Of a stretch of 36,918 bases of DNA, positions 9,828 to 18,824 are shown piece after piece. The first letter of the stretch is position 1, and every line of letters starts with the position of its first letter. The stretch covers positions 1-36,918 of the forward strand of contig JAJBUB010000099.1 of the NCBI GenBank assembly GCA_020860575.1, in the 5' to 3' direction. The notes beneath the pieces were generated by a model. The model made no database searches and was not told the DNA's origin. It worked only from the letters and a program-made list of their open reading frames with translations. The translations under genes and the position numbers were made by a program. This stretch comes from Clostridiales bacterium. Its GTDB lineage: Bacteria; Bacillota; Clostridia; Oscillospirales; Oscillospiraceae.

Positions 9828-10541
9828 ATGCAGCGCATCATCATCTGCGACGACGACCGGCAGGTCTGCGCCTCTCTGTCCACCATGATCGACCAGATCT
9901 ATGAGCTGCCCCACCGGATCAAGCAGGTCTACAGCTGGGACGCCCTCCGGGACGAGGTGCTGGCCATTGCCCCCGGGGAGGCAGACATCGTTTTCATGGA
10001 CATCCAACTGGGCGCGGACAACGGCATCCTGGTCTCCCGGCAGCTCCGAAAGCGGTATCCCCGTATCCGGTTCATCTATATCACCGGCTACATCCAGTTT
10101 TCCGAGGCCATCTTCCACGGATTTCCCACCGCCTTTCTGGTCAAGCCCATCAAGCCCGCCGCTCTTCTGTACGCCCTGGAGAAGGCCACCGCCGAGCTGG
10201 ACGCCCTGGGCGTCGCCGTACTCTCCCTGAAAACCAGGAGCGGAGAGCTTTACACCATCCCCCTGCGGCAGATCCACTATATCGAGTCTCTGGGACGCCT
10301 GGTGCTGGTCCACACCGACGACGGGCCGGTGGAGTGCTACCGTCGGCCGAAGGAGCTGGAGGAGCAGCTGGCGGGAGAGTTCGTCCGCTGCCACCAGAGC
10401 TTTCTGGTCAACCTGGCCCATGTGAAGCAGATGCAGGAGCTACAGCTCCTTCTGTTTACCGGCGAGGCCGTCCCTGTCAGCCGGGTCCGTTTGAAGGAGA
10501 CGAAGGAGCAGCTGATGCGGTATGCGGGAGAGGGCATCTGA
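9828..10541 (+). CDS. LytTR family response regulator (receiver + LytTR DNA-binding domain)
   Basis: IIICDDDRQVCASL receiver, FMDIQLG phospho-Asp, K in FLVKPIKP, LytTR core IHYIESLGRLVLVHTDDG...FVRCHQSFLVNLAHV. Confidence 0.93.
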   Translation: MQRIIICDDDRQVCASLSTMIDQIYELPHRIKQVYSWDALRDEVLAIAPGEADIVFMDIQLGADNGILVSRQLRKRYPRIRFIYITGYIQFSEAIFHGFPTAFLVKPIKPAALLYALEKATAELDALGVAVLSLKTRSGELYTIPLRQIHYIESLGRLVLVHTDDGPVECYRRPKELEEQLAGEFVRCHQSFLVNLAHVKQMQELQLLLFTGEAVPVSRVRLKETKEQLMRYAGEGI

Positions 10542-10590
10542 GCCGTCTTTCTGTAAAGGCATTTCGCCTTACGGGAAGACGGCCTTTTTC
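10542..10590 (+). terminator. Rho-independent terminator after LytTR gene
   Basis: GCCGTCTTtcTGTAAaGGC-atttc-GCCTTACgggAAGACGGC followed by CTTTTTCGCCTTTTT. Confidence 0.85.
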
Positions 10591-10757
10591 GCCTTTTTGG
10601 GGTCTCAACGGCTGTCAAGTGCTAATTTTTACAAAAAAACAACCGATTATGACAAATCGGTTGAAATAGGGCGGACCGTTTTCTACAATTGGGCCATCCA
10701 ATCTCCTCTGGTCGGAGCATCGTCCTTCGGCCGCCCGGTAGAAAGAGCGTGGTCTGA

Positions 10758-11252
10758 ATGAATCCTATCCGTATCCTGTCTGTGACCCCTGTCAGCAATT
10801 ACCGCCTGGTTCTCCTCTGCGACGATGAGACGGTCCGGATCTGGTCGTTCCCCTTTCCGGGACGGTCCCAGAAGGCCCATCCCCTCCGGGACAGTGCGCT
10901 GTTCCGGCAGGCGGAGGTGTCCCCGGACGGTCTTGAGGTCACCTGGCCCAACGGAGAGCTTCGCAGCGCGTCGGAGCTGTGCCGCACCGGCAGGCGGCTG
11001 CCCCTGTCCATGGACGACCTGGCGGAGCTATGCTGTCGCAACGTCCTGTCCACCAGCGAGGTGGCGGAGGAGCTGCGCTGCACCCGGCAAAATGTGGACA
11101 ATCTGACTGCCCGGGGCAAGCTGCGCCCCATCAAATCCTATAAGCGAAACCGCCTTTTCCTCCGGGGCGAGGTCATCCGCAGGCGCTGGTGGAACGCCGA
11201 CGCCCTGCCGGAGTCCCAGGCCCGCCGGGAGCAGGGCCGGGGAGACGCCTGA
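10758..11252 (+). CDS. DUF2442-like domain fused to a C-terminal helix-turn-helix
   Basis: N-term ILSVTPVSNYRLVLLCDDETVRIWSF...HPLRDSALFRQAEVSPDGLEVTWPNG resembles DUF2442; C-term LSTSEVAEELRCTRQNVDNLTARGKLRPIKSYKRNRLFLRGEV resembles a MerR/excisionase HTH_17. Confidence 0.75.
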   Translation: MNPIRILSVTPVSNYRLVLLCDDETVRIWSFPFPGRSQKAHPLRDSALFRQAEVSPDGLEVTWPNGELRSASELCRTGRRLPLSMDDLAELCCRNVLSTSEVAEELRCTRQNVDNLTARGKLRPIKSYKRNRLFLRGEVIRRRWWNADALPESQARREQGRGDA

Positions 11253-11273
11253 CCGGCGGACATACCGAACAGC

Positions 11274-11297
11274 GGGGCGCACCTTACGGTGCGCCCC
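11274..11297. terminator. bidirectional terminator between convergent genes
   Basis: GGGGCGCACC-ttac-GGTGCGCCCC. Confidence 0.75.
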
Positions 11298-11306
11298 CTG
11301 AACATT

Positions 11307-12743
11307 TTATTCTCCGTCCTGCTCCGCCTGGTCAAAGTCGCCGCAGGTGATGGTCATGAGATCCTCCCGGGTGGGCTGCTCCAGCTGGGCCACCCGGTCG
11401 GACTGGATGGACACCAGCTTTTCAAACAGGTTGCGCACATCCCGGGCGTTGCCGAAGTTTTCATCCCGCTCGTCATAGAGGGTCTGGAAAAAGCCGGGGA
11501 GCCGCTCCTTCAATGCGTCCTCCACCTGGTAGCCGTTTTTCTGGCAGATGGAGCGGAAGATCTCGTCCAGCTCCGGGCCGGTGTAGTCGTCGAAGTAGAT
11601 ATATTTGTTGAACCGGGACTCCAGGCCGGGGTTGGAGTGGATGAACTTCATCATCAGGTTGGAGTACCCCGCCACGATGACCACCAGCTCCTTCCGGTGG
11701 TCCTCCATGGCCTTGAGGATGGTGTCGATGGCCTCCTGGCCGAAGTCGTTAGTACCCGGCTGGCTGGCCAGGGAATAGGCCTCGTCGATGAACAGCACCC
11801 CGCCCATGGCGGACTGGATCACCTTCTGAGTCTGGATGGCCGTCTGGCCCACATACCCCGCCACCAGGCCGGAGCGGTCCACCTCCACCAGCTGGCCCTT
11901 GGGCAGCACCCCGATGGCCCGATAGATGCCCGCCAGCAGCCGGGCCACGGTGGTCTTTCCGGTGCCGGGGTTGCCCATGAACACCAGATGGAGGCTCATG
12001 GCGGGGACGGGAAGCTCCTGCTCCTCCCGGAGCTTCCGGATTTTGACCAGATTCACCAGGCTGCGCACGTCCTTTTTCACCTTTTCCAGACCGCACAGGC
12101 TGTCCAGCTCCGCCATCAGCTCCTCCAGGGTGGGCTGAGGCTCCTCCGGCTGGGCCTCCTGCTCCGCCCTGGCGTCCGTCCCGCCCTGGGCGGAGGCGGC
12201 GGCGGCGTTTTTCGCAGCGCCGCTCTGGTCAGGCGCGCTGTCGACAGCGGGGGCGGAGGGGTTCTGAGGCGGCTGTCCCGCCGCCTGGCGGAGACGGTCT
12301 GTATAGGCGTGGGCGCAGTTGGCAGCGGCGGTGTTCAGACTGTCATAGACGGCGGCCAGCAGGAGAAAGACCAGCTGGCACAGGTCGCAGAACTGTCCCG
12401 TCCGGTCCCGTCCGCTGCCCCGGTCGGCAGCCGTGAGCTGGCTGAAAAAGCCGGGGGGCTGGAAGTCGGGGGCGGAGGACACGGCGGCGCACAGCTCCAG
12501 ATACAGCGCCTGGGCGGGGCGGTTCGTCCCGGAGCAGATGGCGTTGTAGGTGTCCACATGGTTGTCCGTCAGCTCGCCGCCCCCGGCGGCCCAGATCCCC
12601 AGGGCGCAGCGGCGGAAATAGGCGTCCGCCTCCTGCTCGAAGCTCAGGCGGAGACTGCCGTCCGACAGCTGGCGACGGTAAGAGGCGATGGCGGAGCGGT
12701 ATTTCTTTCCCACCACGGCGGCGGAGATTTTTGTATATGCCAT
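11307..12743 (-). CDS. AAA family ATPase, CbxX/CfxQ/SpoVK type
   Basis: LDSLCGLEKVKKDVRSLVNL...LVFMGNPGTGKTTVARLLAGIYRAIGVLPKGQLVEVDRSGLVAGYVGQTA...GGVLFIDEAYSLA; additional ~170-aa N-terminal helical domain and A/P-rich linker. Confidence 0.92.
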   Translation of the reverse strand: MAYTKISAAVVGKKYRSAIASYRRQLSDGSLRLSFEQEADAYFRRCALGIWAAGGGELTDNHVDTYNAICSGTNRPAQALYLELCAAVSSAPDFQPPGFFSQLTAADRGSGRDRTGQFCDLCQLVFLLLAAVYDSLNTAAANCAHAYTDRLRQAAGQPPQNPSAPAVDSAPDQSGAAKNAAAASAQGGTDARAEQEAQPEEPQPTLEELMAELDSLCGLEKVKKDVRSLVNLVKIRKLREEQELPVPAMSLHLVFMGNPGTGKTTVARLLAGIYRAIGVLPKGQLVEVDRSGLVAGYVGQTAIQTQKVIQSAMGGVLFIDEAYSLASQPGTNDFGQEAIDTILKAMEDHRKELVVIVAGYSNLMMKFIHSNPGLESRFNKYIYFDDYTGPELDEIFRSICQKNGYQVEDALKERLPGFFQTLYDERDENFGNARDVRNLFEKLVSIQSDRVAQLEQPTREDLMTITCGDFDQAEQDGE

Positions 12744-12823
12744 AGGGAGGCCCTCCCTTTCCGGATTTTCCTGGAATTATTATACCGCCGGAAGGGGATG
12801 GGGGCAAGTGAATTGTTGCGCAC

Positions 12824-14011
12824 TTAACTGTTTTCCATACACTCCAGATACACCTCCCCCGCCGCCCGGGCGAACAACCTGGCCCCGGCCAGGGCCTCCT
12901 GGAGGGTGTTGCCGCTGGTCCCCACCTCCACCAAAAGGGAGCCGACGGTCATGTGCTGGTTGAACCGCTGAGAGCGGAGGTTGATGGGCCGGGGAAACCC
13001 GGCGTCGATGCCCAGCAGCCGGGCCTGGATGTGAGTGGCCAGGGTGAGGTTTTCCGCCCAGTCGGGATGGGTCAGGCCGCCGTCGTCGGTCCCTACCACC
13101 AGCATGACCTGGGCCACCGTCTCTCCATCTACCGTGTCTGTCACCTTGTAGACCGTGCCATCGTCGGCGATGAGGGCGTCCCGGTGGACGTCCAGGACGA
13201 CGGAGATGGTGGGATATTCCTCCAGATAGCCTTTGATGCCCTCCAGAGACCGGGCGTAGGAGCCGGTATAACTGGGATAGTCGTATAGGGTGGTATCGTG
13301 AATGACGGACAGGCCCATCTCCTCAAAGACCGCCTTCATCTCCTCTCCCACCCGGATCATATTGTAATTTTCATCCGTCGTCCGGGCCGTGTCCGAGGCC
13401 ACATACTCGTCCCCGTCGGCGACGGTGTAGGCCTCGGTGGCGTGGGTGTGCATAATGAGGATCTGTGGCCCCTCCCGGGAGACGGTTAGGGTCAGCTCCC
13501 GCTCCAGATAGTCCGCCAGCTCTGCCTCGATGCCGTCCGTGCGGTTGGTCAGCTCCAGCAGAGCGGCGGCCGGGGGGGTGCTGGTCTCTGACCCCCCCTC
13601 CGTCGTGTCCTCTGTCGCCTCCTCCAGCGGGGCCTCCAGAAGACCGGAGACGGGGAGGGCCTCCTCCTCCGTTTCCGGTTTCTCTTCCGGTCCTGCCTCC
13701 TCAGCCTCCGGGAGCGTCTCCTGCTGTTCCTCTTCGAAAGCGGGAAAGCTCGTCTCTGCGGCTTCCTCCTCCTGCGCTGTCTGCGGAAGGGCCTCCAGCA
13801 CCGCCTGTTCCAGCGGAGTGTCCTCCCCGCTCTCCGTCCCCAGCTCAGCGCTGACCGCCTGGGAGAGCAGGTCGGAGCTGCGGAACATCTGGACCAGGGC
13901 TGTTCCCATCTCGGCCACCGCCCCCGGATGGATGGTCAGCCACACCGCCCCTGCCGCCGCCCCCAGAGCGGTCAGCCGCCTCAGACGGCGGCCCTGTCCC
14001 TTGGGACGCAT
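12824..14011 (-). CDS. spoIIP: stage II sporulation protein P
   Basis: ILIMHTHATEAYTVADGDEYVASDTARTTDENYNMIRVGEEMKAVFEEMG...DVHRDAL...VGTDDGGLTHPDWAENLTLA; N-terminal TM; start uncertain (14011 or 14062). Confidence 0.92.
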   Translation of the reverse strand: MRPKGQGRRLRRLTALGAAAGAVWLTIHPGAVAEMGTALVQMFRSSDLLSQAVSAELGTESGEDTPLEQAVLEALPQTAQEEEAAETSFPAFEEEQQETLPEAEEAGPEEKPETEEEALPVSGLLEAPLEEATEDTTEGGSETSTPPAAALLELTNRTDGIEAELADYLERELTLTVSREGPQILIMHTHATEAYTVADGDEYVASDTARTTDENYNMIRVGEEMKAVFEEMGLSVIHDTTLYDYPSYTGSYARSLEGIKGYLEEYPTISVVLDVHRDALIADDGTVYKVTDTVDGETVAQVMLVVGTDDGGLTHPDWAENLTLATHIQARLLGIDAGFPRPINLRSQRFNQHMTVGSLLVEVGTSGNTLQEALAGARLFARAAGEVYLECMENS

Positions 14012-14181
14012 CCGCCTCGCCTCCCCTCCGCCGTGGCTCGTCCGGGATTCCGTGCCACGCAAGCGGTATCAGTCTATGCGGGAGCGGGCGGATTTAGAAC
14101 GCCGCCCGGATTTACTTTTGCCCTCCCTTACGGTACAATAGGGACAGAACCAGACCGTCCCGACCCGGAAAGGAGATTTCC

Positions 14182-15168
14182 ATGTCCAAAAGCGCCCATC
14201 AGAAGAACAAGCTGCTCCTGCTGCTGCAAATCCTACAGGAAGAGAGCGACGAGGAGCATCCCATCTCCGGCCCCCGGCTGCTCAAAATGCTGGTCGCACG
14301 GGGCGTCGCCGCCGAGCGAAAGAGCCTCTATGACGACCTCGCCGCTCCCCGGGAGCGGGGATATGACGTTCAGCTCCAGCGGGGCCGGGGCTATTTTCTG
14401 GGGGAGCGGGACTTCCAGCTGGCGGAGCTGAAGCTGCTGGTGGACGCGGTCCAGTCCTCCCGGTTCATCCCGGTGGGGAAGAGCGGCCAGCTCATCAAAA
14501 AGCTGGAGCGGCTCACCTCCGTCCACCACGCCCGGGAGCTGCAACGGCAGGTCTATGTGGCCGGACGGGTGAAGAGCCTGAACGAGAGCGTCTACTACTC
14601 CATCGACGCTCTCCACCAGGCTATCGGGGACGACCGACAGGTGCGTTTCCGGTACTACAAGTACGACCGGGAGCGGCAGAAGATACTGCAACACGGCGGG
14701 AGCTGGTATCAGGTCAGCCCCTACGCCCTTCTGCGCAGCGACGAAAATTACTATCTGGTGGCCTACGACGGCCGTTCTCAGGAGATCCGCCACTACCGGG
14801 TGGATAAGATGGTGTCCCTGGCCCAGACCGACCTGGCCCGGGAGGGAGGCGACGCCTACCGTTCCTTCGACCTGGGAGCCTATACCCGGCTCCACTTTGG
14901 AATGTTCCGGGGCCGGGAGGCGGACGTGACCCTGCGGTGCGAGAACCGGATGGCGGACATCCTCATCGACCGCTTCGGGGCCGACCTGAGCATGGCCCCG
15001 GACGGGCCGGAGCATTTCACCTGTATGGTCCATCTGGCGGTGAGTCAGCAGTTCTTCGGCTGGCTGTTCGGTCTGGGGCCGGGTATCCGGCTCACCGGCC
15101 CGGAGTGGGCGGTGGACGAGCTGGAGGGGCAGCTGGAGGAATGTCTGGCCCTGCACCGGGAAAAATAG
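14182..15168 (+). CDS. WYL domain-containing transcriptional regulator
   Basis: N-terminal wHTH plus WYL region SWYQVSPYALLRSDENYYLVAYDGRSQEIRHYRVDKM. Confidence 0.9.
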   Translation: MSKSAHQKNKLLLLLQILQEESDEEHPISGPRLLKMLVARGVAAERKSLYDDLAAPRERGYDVQLQRGRGYFLGERDFQLAELKLLVDAVQSSRFIPVGKSGQLIKKLERLTSVHHARELQRQVYVAGRVKSLNESVYYSIDALHQAIGDDRQVRFRYYKYDRERQKILQHGGSWYQVSPYALLRSDENYYLVAYDGRSQEIRHYRVDKMVSLAQTDLAREGGDAYRSFDLGAYTRLHFGMFRGREADVTLRCENRMADILIDRFGADLSMAPDGPEHFTCMVHLAVSQQFFGWLFGLGPGIRLTGPEWAVDELEGQLEECLALHREK

Positions 15169-15236
15169 ACGTTATTGCAGCATTTTGCAGCCCTGATGCG
15201 TATGAAAGGCAGAACATCAAAAGGAGGCTCACAGCC

Positions 15237-15905
15237 ATGAAAAGACTGACTGCCATTTTGCTGGCCCTGGCCCTGCTGTCCACCCTGGTGACCGGGTGCG
15301 CGGAGGAGAACGTCACCGACTATGCGTCGGAAACCGACGATGAAACCGTCAGCACAGAGGAGGAAACGCCCGAGGTAGAAACCGAAACCGAATCAGAATC
15401 AGAGACAGGAACACCCACCGACGAGACGCCGGAGGAGTCCACAGACAGCAACGACGAGACCGCCACAGAGACCGACGTGACCGCCCAGGTGGAGGAGCTG
15501 CTGAGCCAGGCGGGCTTCCAGATAGAGACAACCTTAAACGGTGAGGACAATCTCTATCGGGCGGACTGGACGGATACGATCACGGTCTATCCCTCGCCGG
15601 AGGAGGACGACCCGGAGGGAGATGCCGGGACCGGCGACAGCCTGGGTACGGTACAGATCTTCCACTACGCCGACAGCCAGCGGGCGGCGGAGGTGGCGGG
15701 AGGCTTTGACACCGCCGACCCCTCCCTGTTCAGCATGGAAACAGAGGAGGACGGGGAGGCCGTCGCCATGGTCGTGGACTTTGTGGCCCCCATCCGGCTC
15801 TATCTGGCGGAGGACTGCATCGTGCTCTACTGCGGCGACAGCCAGGGGGTGACGGACACCCTGGAGGTTGGGCTGGGCGCGCCCTTCGCCCCGGTAGATG
15901 AATAA
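15237..15905 (+). CDS. putative lipoprotein with Glu/Thr-rich linker
   Basis: MKRLTAILLALALLSTLVTGC lipobox, ~50-aa ETES-rich segment, C-terminal globular domain; AAGGAGG RBS. Confidence 0.85.
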   Translation: MKRLTAILLALALLSTLVTGCAEENVTDYASETDDETVSTEEETPEVETETESESETGTPTDETPEESTDSNDETATETDVTAQVEELLSQAGFQIETTLNGEDNLYRADWTDTITVYPSPEEDDPEGDAGTGDSLGTVQIFHYADSQRAAEVAGGFDTADPSLFSMETEEDGEAVAMVVDFVAPIRLYLAEDCIVLYCGDSQGVTDTLEVGLGAPFAPVDE

Positions 15906-15912
15906 AAAGACG

Positions 15913-15996
15913 AATATGCAGCTTAATAGTGAATATTCGGCTGCATATTTGGAATAGTATACAAAATAACCGGGAAAGAAACGAAAAAATATGCAG
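15913..15996 (+). promoter_or_regulatory. candidate ArgR-type operator cluster upstream of argG
   Basis: AATATGCAGC (15913) / GCTGCATATT (15940) inverted pair flanking TGAATATTC, plus a third AATATGCAG at 15988, just upstream of a promoter. Confidence 0.45.
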
Positions 15997-16004
15997 AATG
16001 GGGC

Positions 16005-16033
16005 TTGCAATCCGGGGCGGTGGGTGGTAGTAT
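16005..16033 (+). promoter_or_regulatory. predicted argG promoter
   Basis: TTGCAA-17 bp-TAGTAT. Confidence 0.6.
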
Positions 16034-16088
16034 AAAGCTCGAAAGAAATACAGGGCGGTCTGCCGCCCGTTGCAGGAGGCAATCTACC

Positions 16089-17306
16089 ATGAGCAGTGTG
16101 AAGAAAATCGTGCTGGCCTATTCCGGCGGCCTGGATACATCCATCATTATCCCCTGGCTGAAGGAGAACTATGACGACCCGGAGATCATTGCCGTGGCCG
16201 GCAACGTGGGCCAGGCGGACGAGCTGGAGGGGCTGGAGGAAAAGGCCCTCAAGACCGGGGCCTCCAAGCTCATCGTGGCCGATCTGGTGGACGAGATGGT
16301 GGACGACGTGATCATCCCCTCCATGAAGGCCGGGGCCAAGTATGAGACCTATCTCCTGGGTACTGCCTTTGCCCGCCCCATCATCGCCAAGAGCCTGTGC
16401 GAGATCGCCCTGGCCGAGGGCGCGGACGCCATCTGCCACGGTTGCACCGGCAAGGGCAACGACCAGGTGCGGTTTGAGCTGACCATCAAGCACTTCGCTC
16501 CCGGCATGAAGATCATCGCCCCCTGGCGGGAGTGGGACATCAAGAGCCGTGACGAGGAGATCGACTTCGCCGAGGCACACCACGTCCCCCTGAAGATCAC
16601 CCGGGAGACCGACTACTCCAAGGACAAGAACCTGTGGCATCTGTCCCACGAGGGCCTGGACCTGGAGGACCCCGCCAACGAGCCGAACTACGACAAGCCG
16701 GGCTTCCTGGAGATGGGCGTCTCTCCCACCCAGGCGCCGGACGTGCCCACCTATGTCACCCTGACCTTTGACAAGGGCGTGCCCGTGGCCATCAATGGGG
16801 AGCAGAAGAAGGCCAGCGACATTATCGCTGACCTGAACGTCTACGGCGGTCAGAACGGCATCGGCATTATCGACATCGTGGAGAACCGTCTGGTGGGCAT
16901 GAAGGACCGGGGCGTCTATGAGACGCCGGGCGGCACCATCCTCTACAAGGCCCACGAGCTGCTGGAGATGATCTGCGTGGACAAGGACACCCTCCACGAG
17001 AAGGAGAAGCTGGCGGTGGACTTTGCCGATCTGGTGTACAACGGCAAGTGGTATTCCCCCTTGCGGGAGGCCCTCTCCGCCTTTGTGGACAAGACCCAGG
17101 AGTACGTCACCGGAACCGTGCGGGTGAAGCTGTACAAGGGCAACATCATCCCCGCCGGGATGACCTCTCCCTACAGCCTGTATTCCGAGAACCTGGCCAC
17201 CTTTGACGAGTCCGACTACAACCAGAAGGACGCCGAGGGCTTCATCAACCTGTGGGGCCTGCCCACCAAGGTCCAGGCGCTGCGGGCACAGGGCAAATTG
17301 CAGTAA
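16089..17306 (+). CDS. argG: argininosuccinate synthase
   Basis: [28 protein letters not shown]..., [13 protein letters not shown]; start at 16089 behind GCAGGAGGC RBS. Confidence 0.97.
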   Translation: MSSVKKIVLAYSGGLDTSIIIPWLKENYDDPEIIAVAGNVGQADELEGLEEKALKTGASKLIVADLVDEMVDDVIIPSMKAGAKYETYLLGTAFARPIIAKSLCEIALAEGADAICHGCTGKGNDQVRFELTIKHFAPGMKIIAPWREWDIKSRDEEIDFAEAHHVPLKITRETDYSKDKNLWHLSHEGLDLEDPANEPNYDKPGFLEMGVSPTQAPDVPTYVTLTFDKGVPVAINGEQKKASDIIADLNVYGGQNGIGIIDIVENRLVGMKDRGVYETPGGTILYKAHELLEMICVDKDTLHEKEKLAVDFADLVYNGKWYSPLREALSAFVDKTQEYVTGTVRVKLYKGNIIPAGMTSPYSLYSENLATFDESDYNQKDAEGFINLWGLPTKVQALRAQGKLQ

Positions 17307-17340
17307 ATTGCGGTAAGCAGCAAATCACAAGGCACAAGAC

Positions 17341-17388
17341 ACAGAATACACGGGGGATAGTGCCACTGTCCCCCTGTATTCTGTTTTA
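17341..17388 (+). terminator. long hairpin with U-tail between argG and argH
   Basis: ACAGAATACA(c)GGGGGATAGT-gcc-ACTGTCCCCCTGTATTCTGT followed by TTTATCC. Confidence 0.6.
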
Positions 17389-17438
17389 TCCGTTTCTCTG
17401 CGCCGGACCGAGGGCGCAGGACGAGGAGGAAGGTACAC

Positions 17439-18824
17439 ATGAAATTATGGGGCGGCCGTTTTGACAAGGAGACCGATGCGCTGGTCAACGACTTCAACTC
17501 CTCCATCCGGTTCGACGCCCGGATGTACCGGGAGGATATCGAGGGCTCCATCGCCCACGCCACCATGCTGGGAGAGCAGGGCATTATCAGCAAGGAGGAG
17601 TCTGACCAGCTGGTAGCCGGCCTGCGGGAGCTGCTGGCGGACATCCAGGCGGGGAAGGTGGAGTTCTCCGAGGACAACGAGGACATCCACATGAATGTGG
17701 AGACCCTGCTGACCCAGCGGCTGGGGGCCGCAGGCAAGCGTCTGCACACCGGCCGGAGCCGGAACGACCAGGTGGCGGTGGACTTCCGGATGCATGTCCG
17801 GGGGGAGATCCCGAAGATCGTAGAGATGCTGCTGGAGCTGGAGCGGGTGCTGGTGCGCCAGGCGGAGGCCAACGTGGACACCGTCATGCCCGGCTACACC
17901 CATCTCCAGCGGGCCCAGCCCGTCACCTTCGGACACTACATGATGGCCTACGCCAATATGTTCCGCCGGGACATCACCCGCTTTGAGGACTGCCTGGAGC
18001 GGATGGACGAGTGCCCCCTGGGGGCCGGGGCGCTGGCAGGCTCCACCCATCCCCTGAACCGGCAGCGGACGGCGGAGCTGCTGGGCTTTGCCCGGCCCAC
18101 GGACAACTCCCTGGACTCCGTCTCCGACCGGGACTTCGCCATTGAGTTCCTCTCCGCCTGCTCCATCCTTATGATGCACCTGTCCCGGTTCTCCGAGGAG
18201 ATCATCCTCTGGTGCTCCTGGGAGTTCAAATTTATCGACCTGGACGACGCCTATTCCACCGGCTCCTCCATCATGCCCCAGAAGAAGAACCCGGACGTGG
18301 CCGAGCTGGTCCGGGGCAAGACGGGCCGGGTGTACGGCAGTCTCATCACCCTGCTCACAGTGATGAAGGGTATCCCTCTGGCCTACAACAAGGATATGCA
18401 GGAGGACAAGGAGTGCGTCTTTGACGCCATTGACACGGTGGAGCTGTGCGTCCCCGTGTTCTCCGCCATGCTGGACACCATGACCGTCCGGCCGGAGAAT
18501 ATGGCAAACGCTGCCGCCGGTGGCTTTATCAATGCCACCGACTGCGCCGACTACCTGGCAAAGAAGGGGGTCCCCTTCCGGGACGCCTATACTCTGGTGG
18601 GCCGTCTGGTGAACCACTGCATCGCCACCGGACAGACGCTGGACAGCCTGCCCCTGGAGGAGTACCAGGCCCTCTCCCCCGCCTTCGGGGAGGACGTGTA
18701 TCAGGCCCTGAGCCTGGATACCTGCGTGAGCCAGCGCAAGACGGTGGGTGGCCCCGCTCATGACGAGGTGCTGCGGCAGATCGCCCGGATCCGGGCCTTT
18801 GTAGAGGAGCGGAGCGAGCAATGA
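17439..18824 (+). CDS. argH: argininosuccinate lyase
   Basis: MKLWGGRFDKETDALVNDFNSS...; signature GSSIMPQKKNPDVAELVRGKTGRV. Confidence 0.97.
   Translation: MKLWGGRFDKETDALVNDFNSSIRFDARMYREDIEGSIAHATMLGEQGIISKEESDQLVAGLRELLADIQAGKVEFSEDNEDIHMNVETLLTQRLGAAGKRLHTGRSRNDQVAVDFRMHVRGEIPKIVEMLLELERVLVRQAEANVDTVMPGYTHLQRAQPVTFGHYMMAYANMFRRDITRFEDCLERMDECPLGAGALAGSTHPLNRQRTAELLGFARPTDNSLDSVSDRDFAIEFLSACSILMMHLSRFSEEIILWCSWEFKFIDLDDAYSTGSSIMPQKKNPDVAELVRGKTGRVYGSLITLLTVMKGIPLAYNKDMQEDKECVFDAIDTVELCVPVFSAMLDTMTVRPENMANAAAGGFINATDCADYLAKKGVPFRDAYTLVGRLVNHCIATGQTLDSLPLEEYQALSPAFGEDVYQALSLDTCVSQRKTVGGPAHDEVLRQIARIRAFVEERSEQ

Noticed and set aside
11289-12827. 512-aa plus-strand ORF
   Set aside because: Antisense to the AAA ATPase; low-complexity translation.
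14182-15168. WYL regulator as a possible anti-phage defence marker
   Set aside because: Neighbours are spoIIP, a lipoprotein and arg genes; no nuclease, helicase, CRISPR or other defence gene is nearby.
17445-18821. 458-aa minus-strand ORF
   Set aside because: Antisense to argH; artefact of GC-rich third codon positions.
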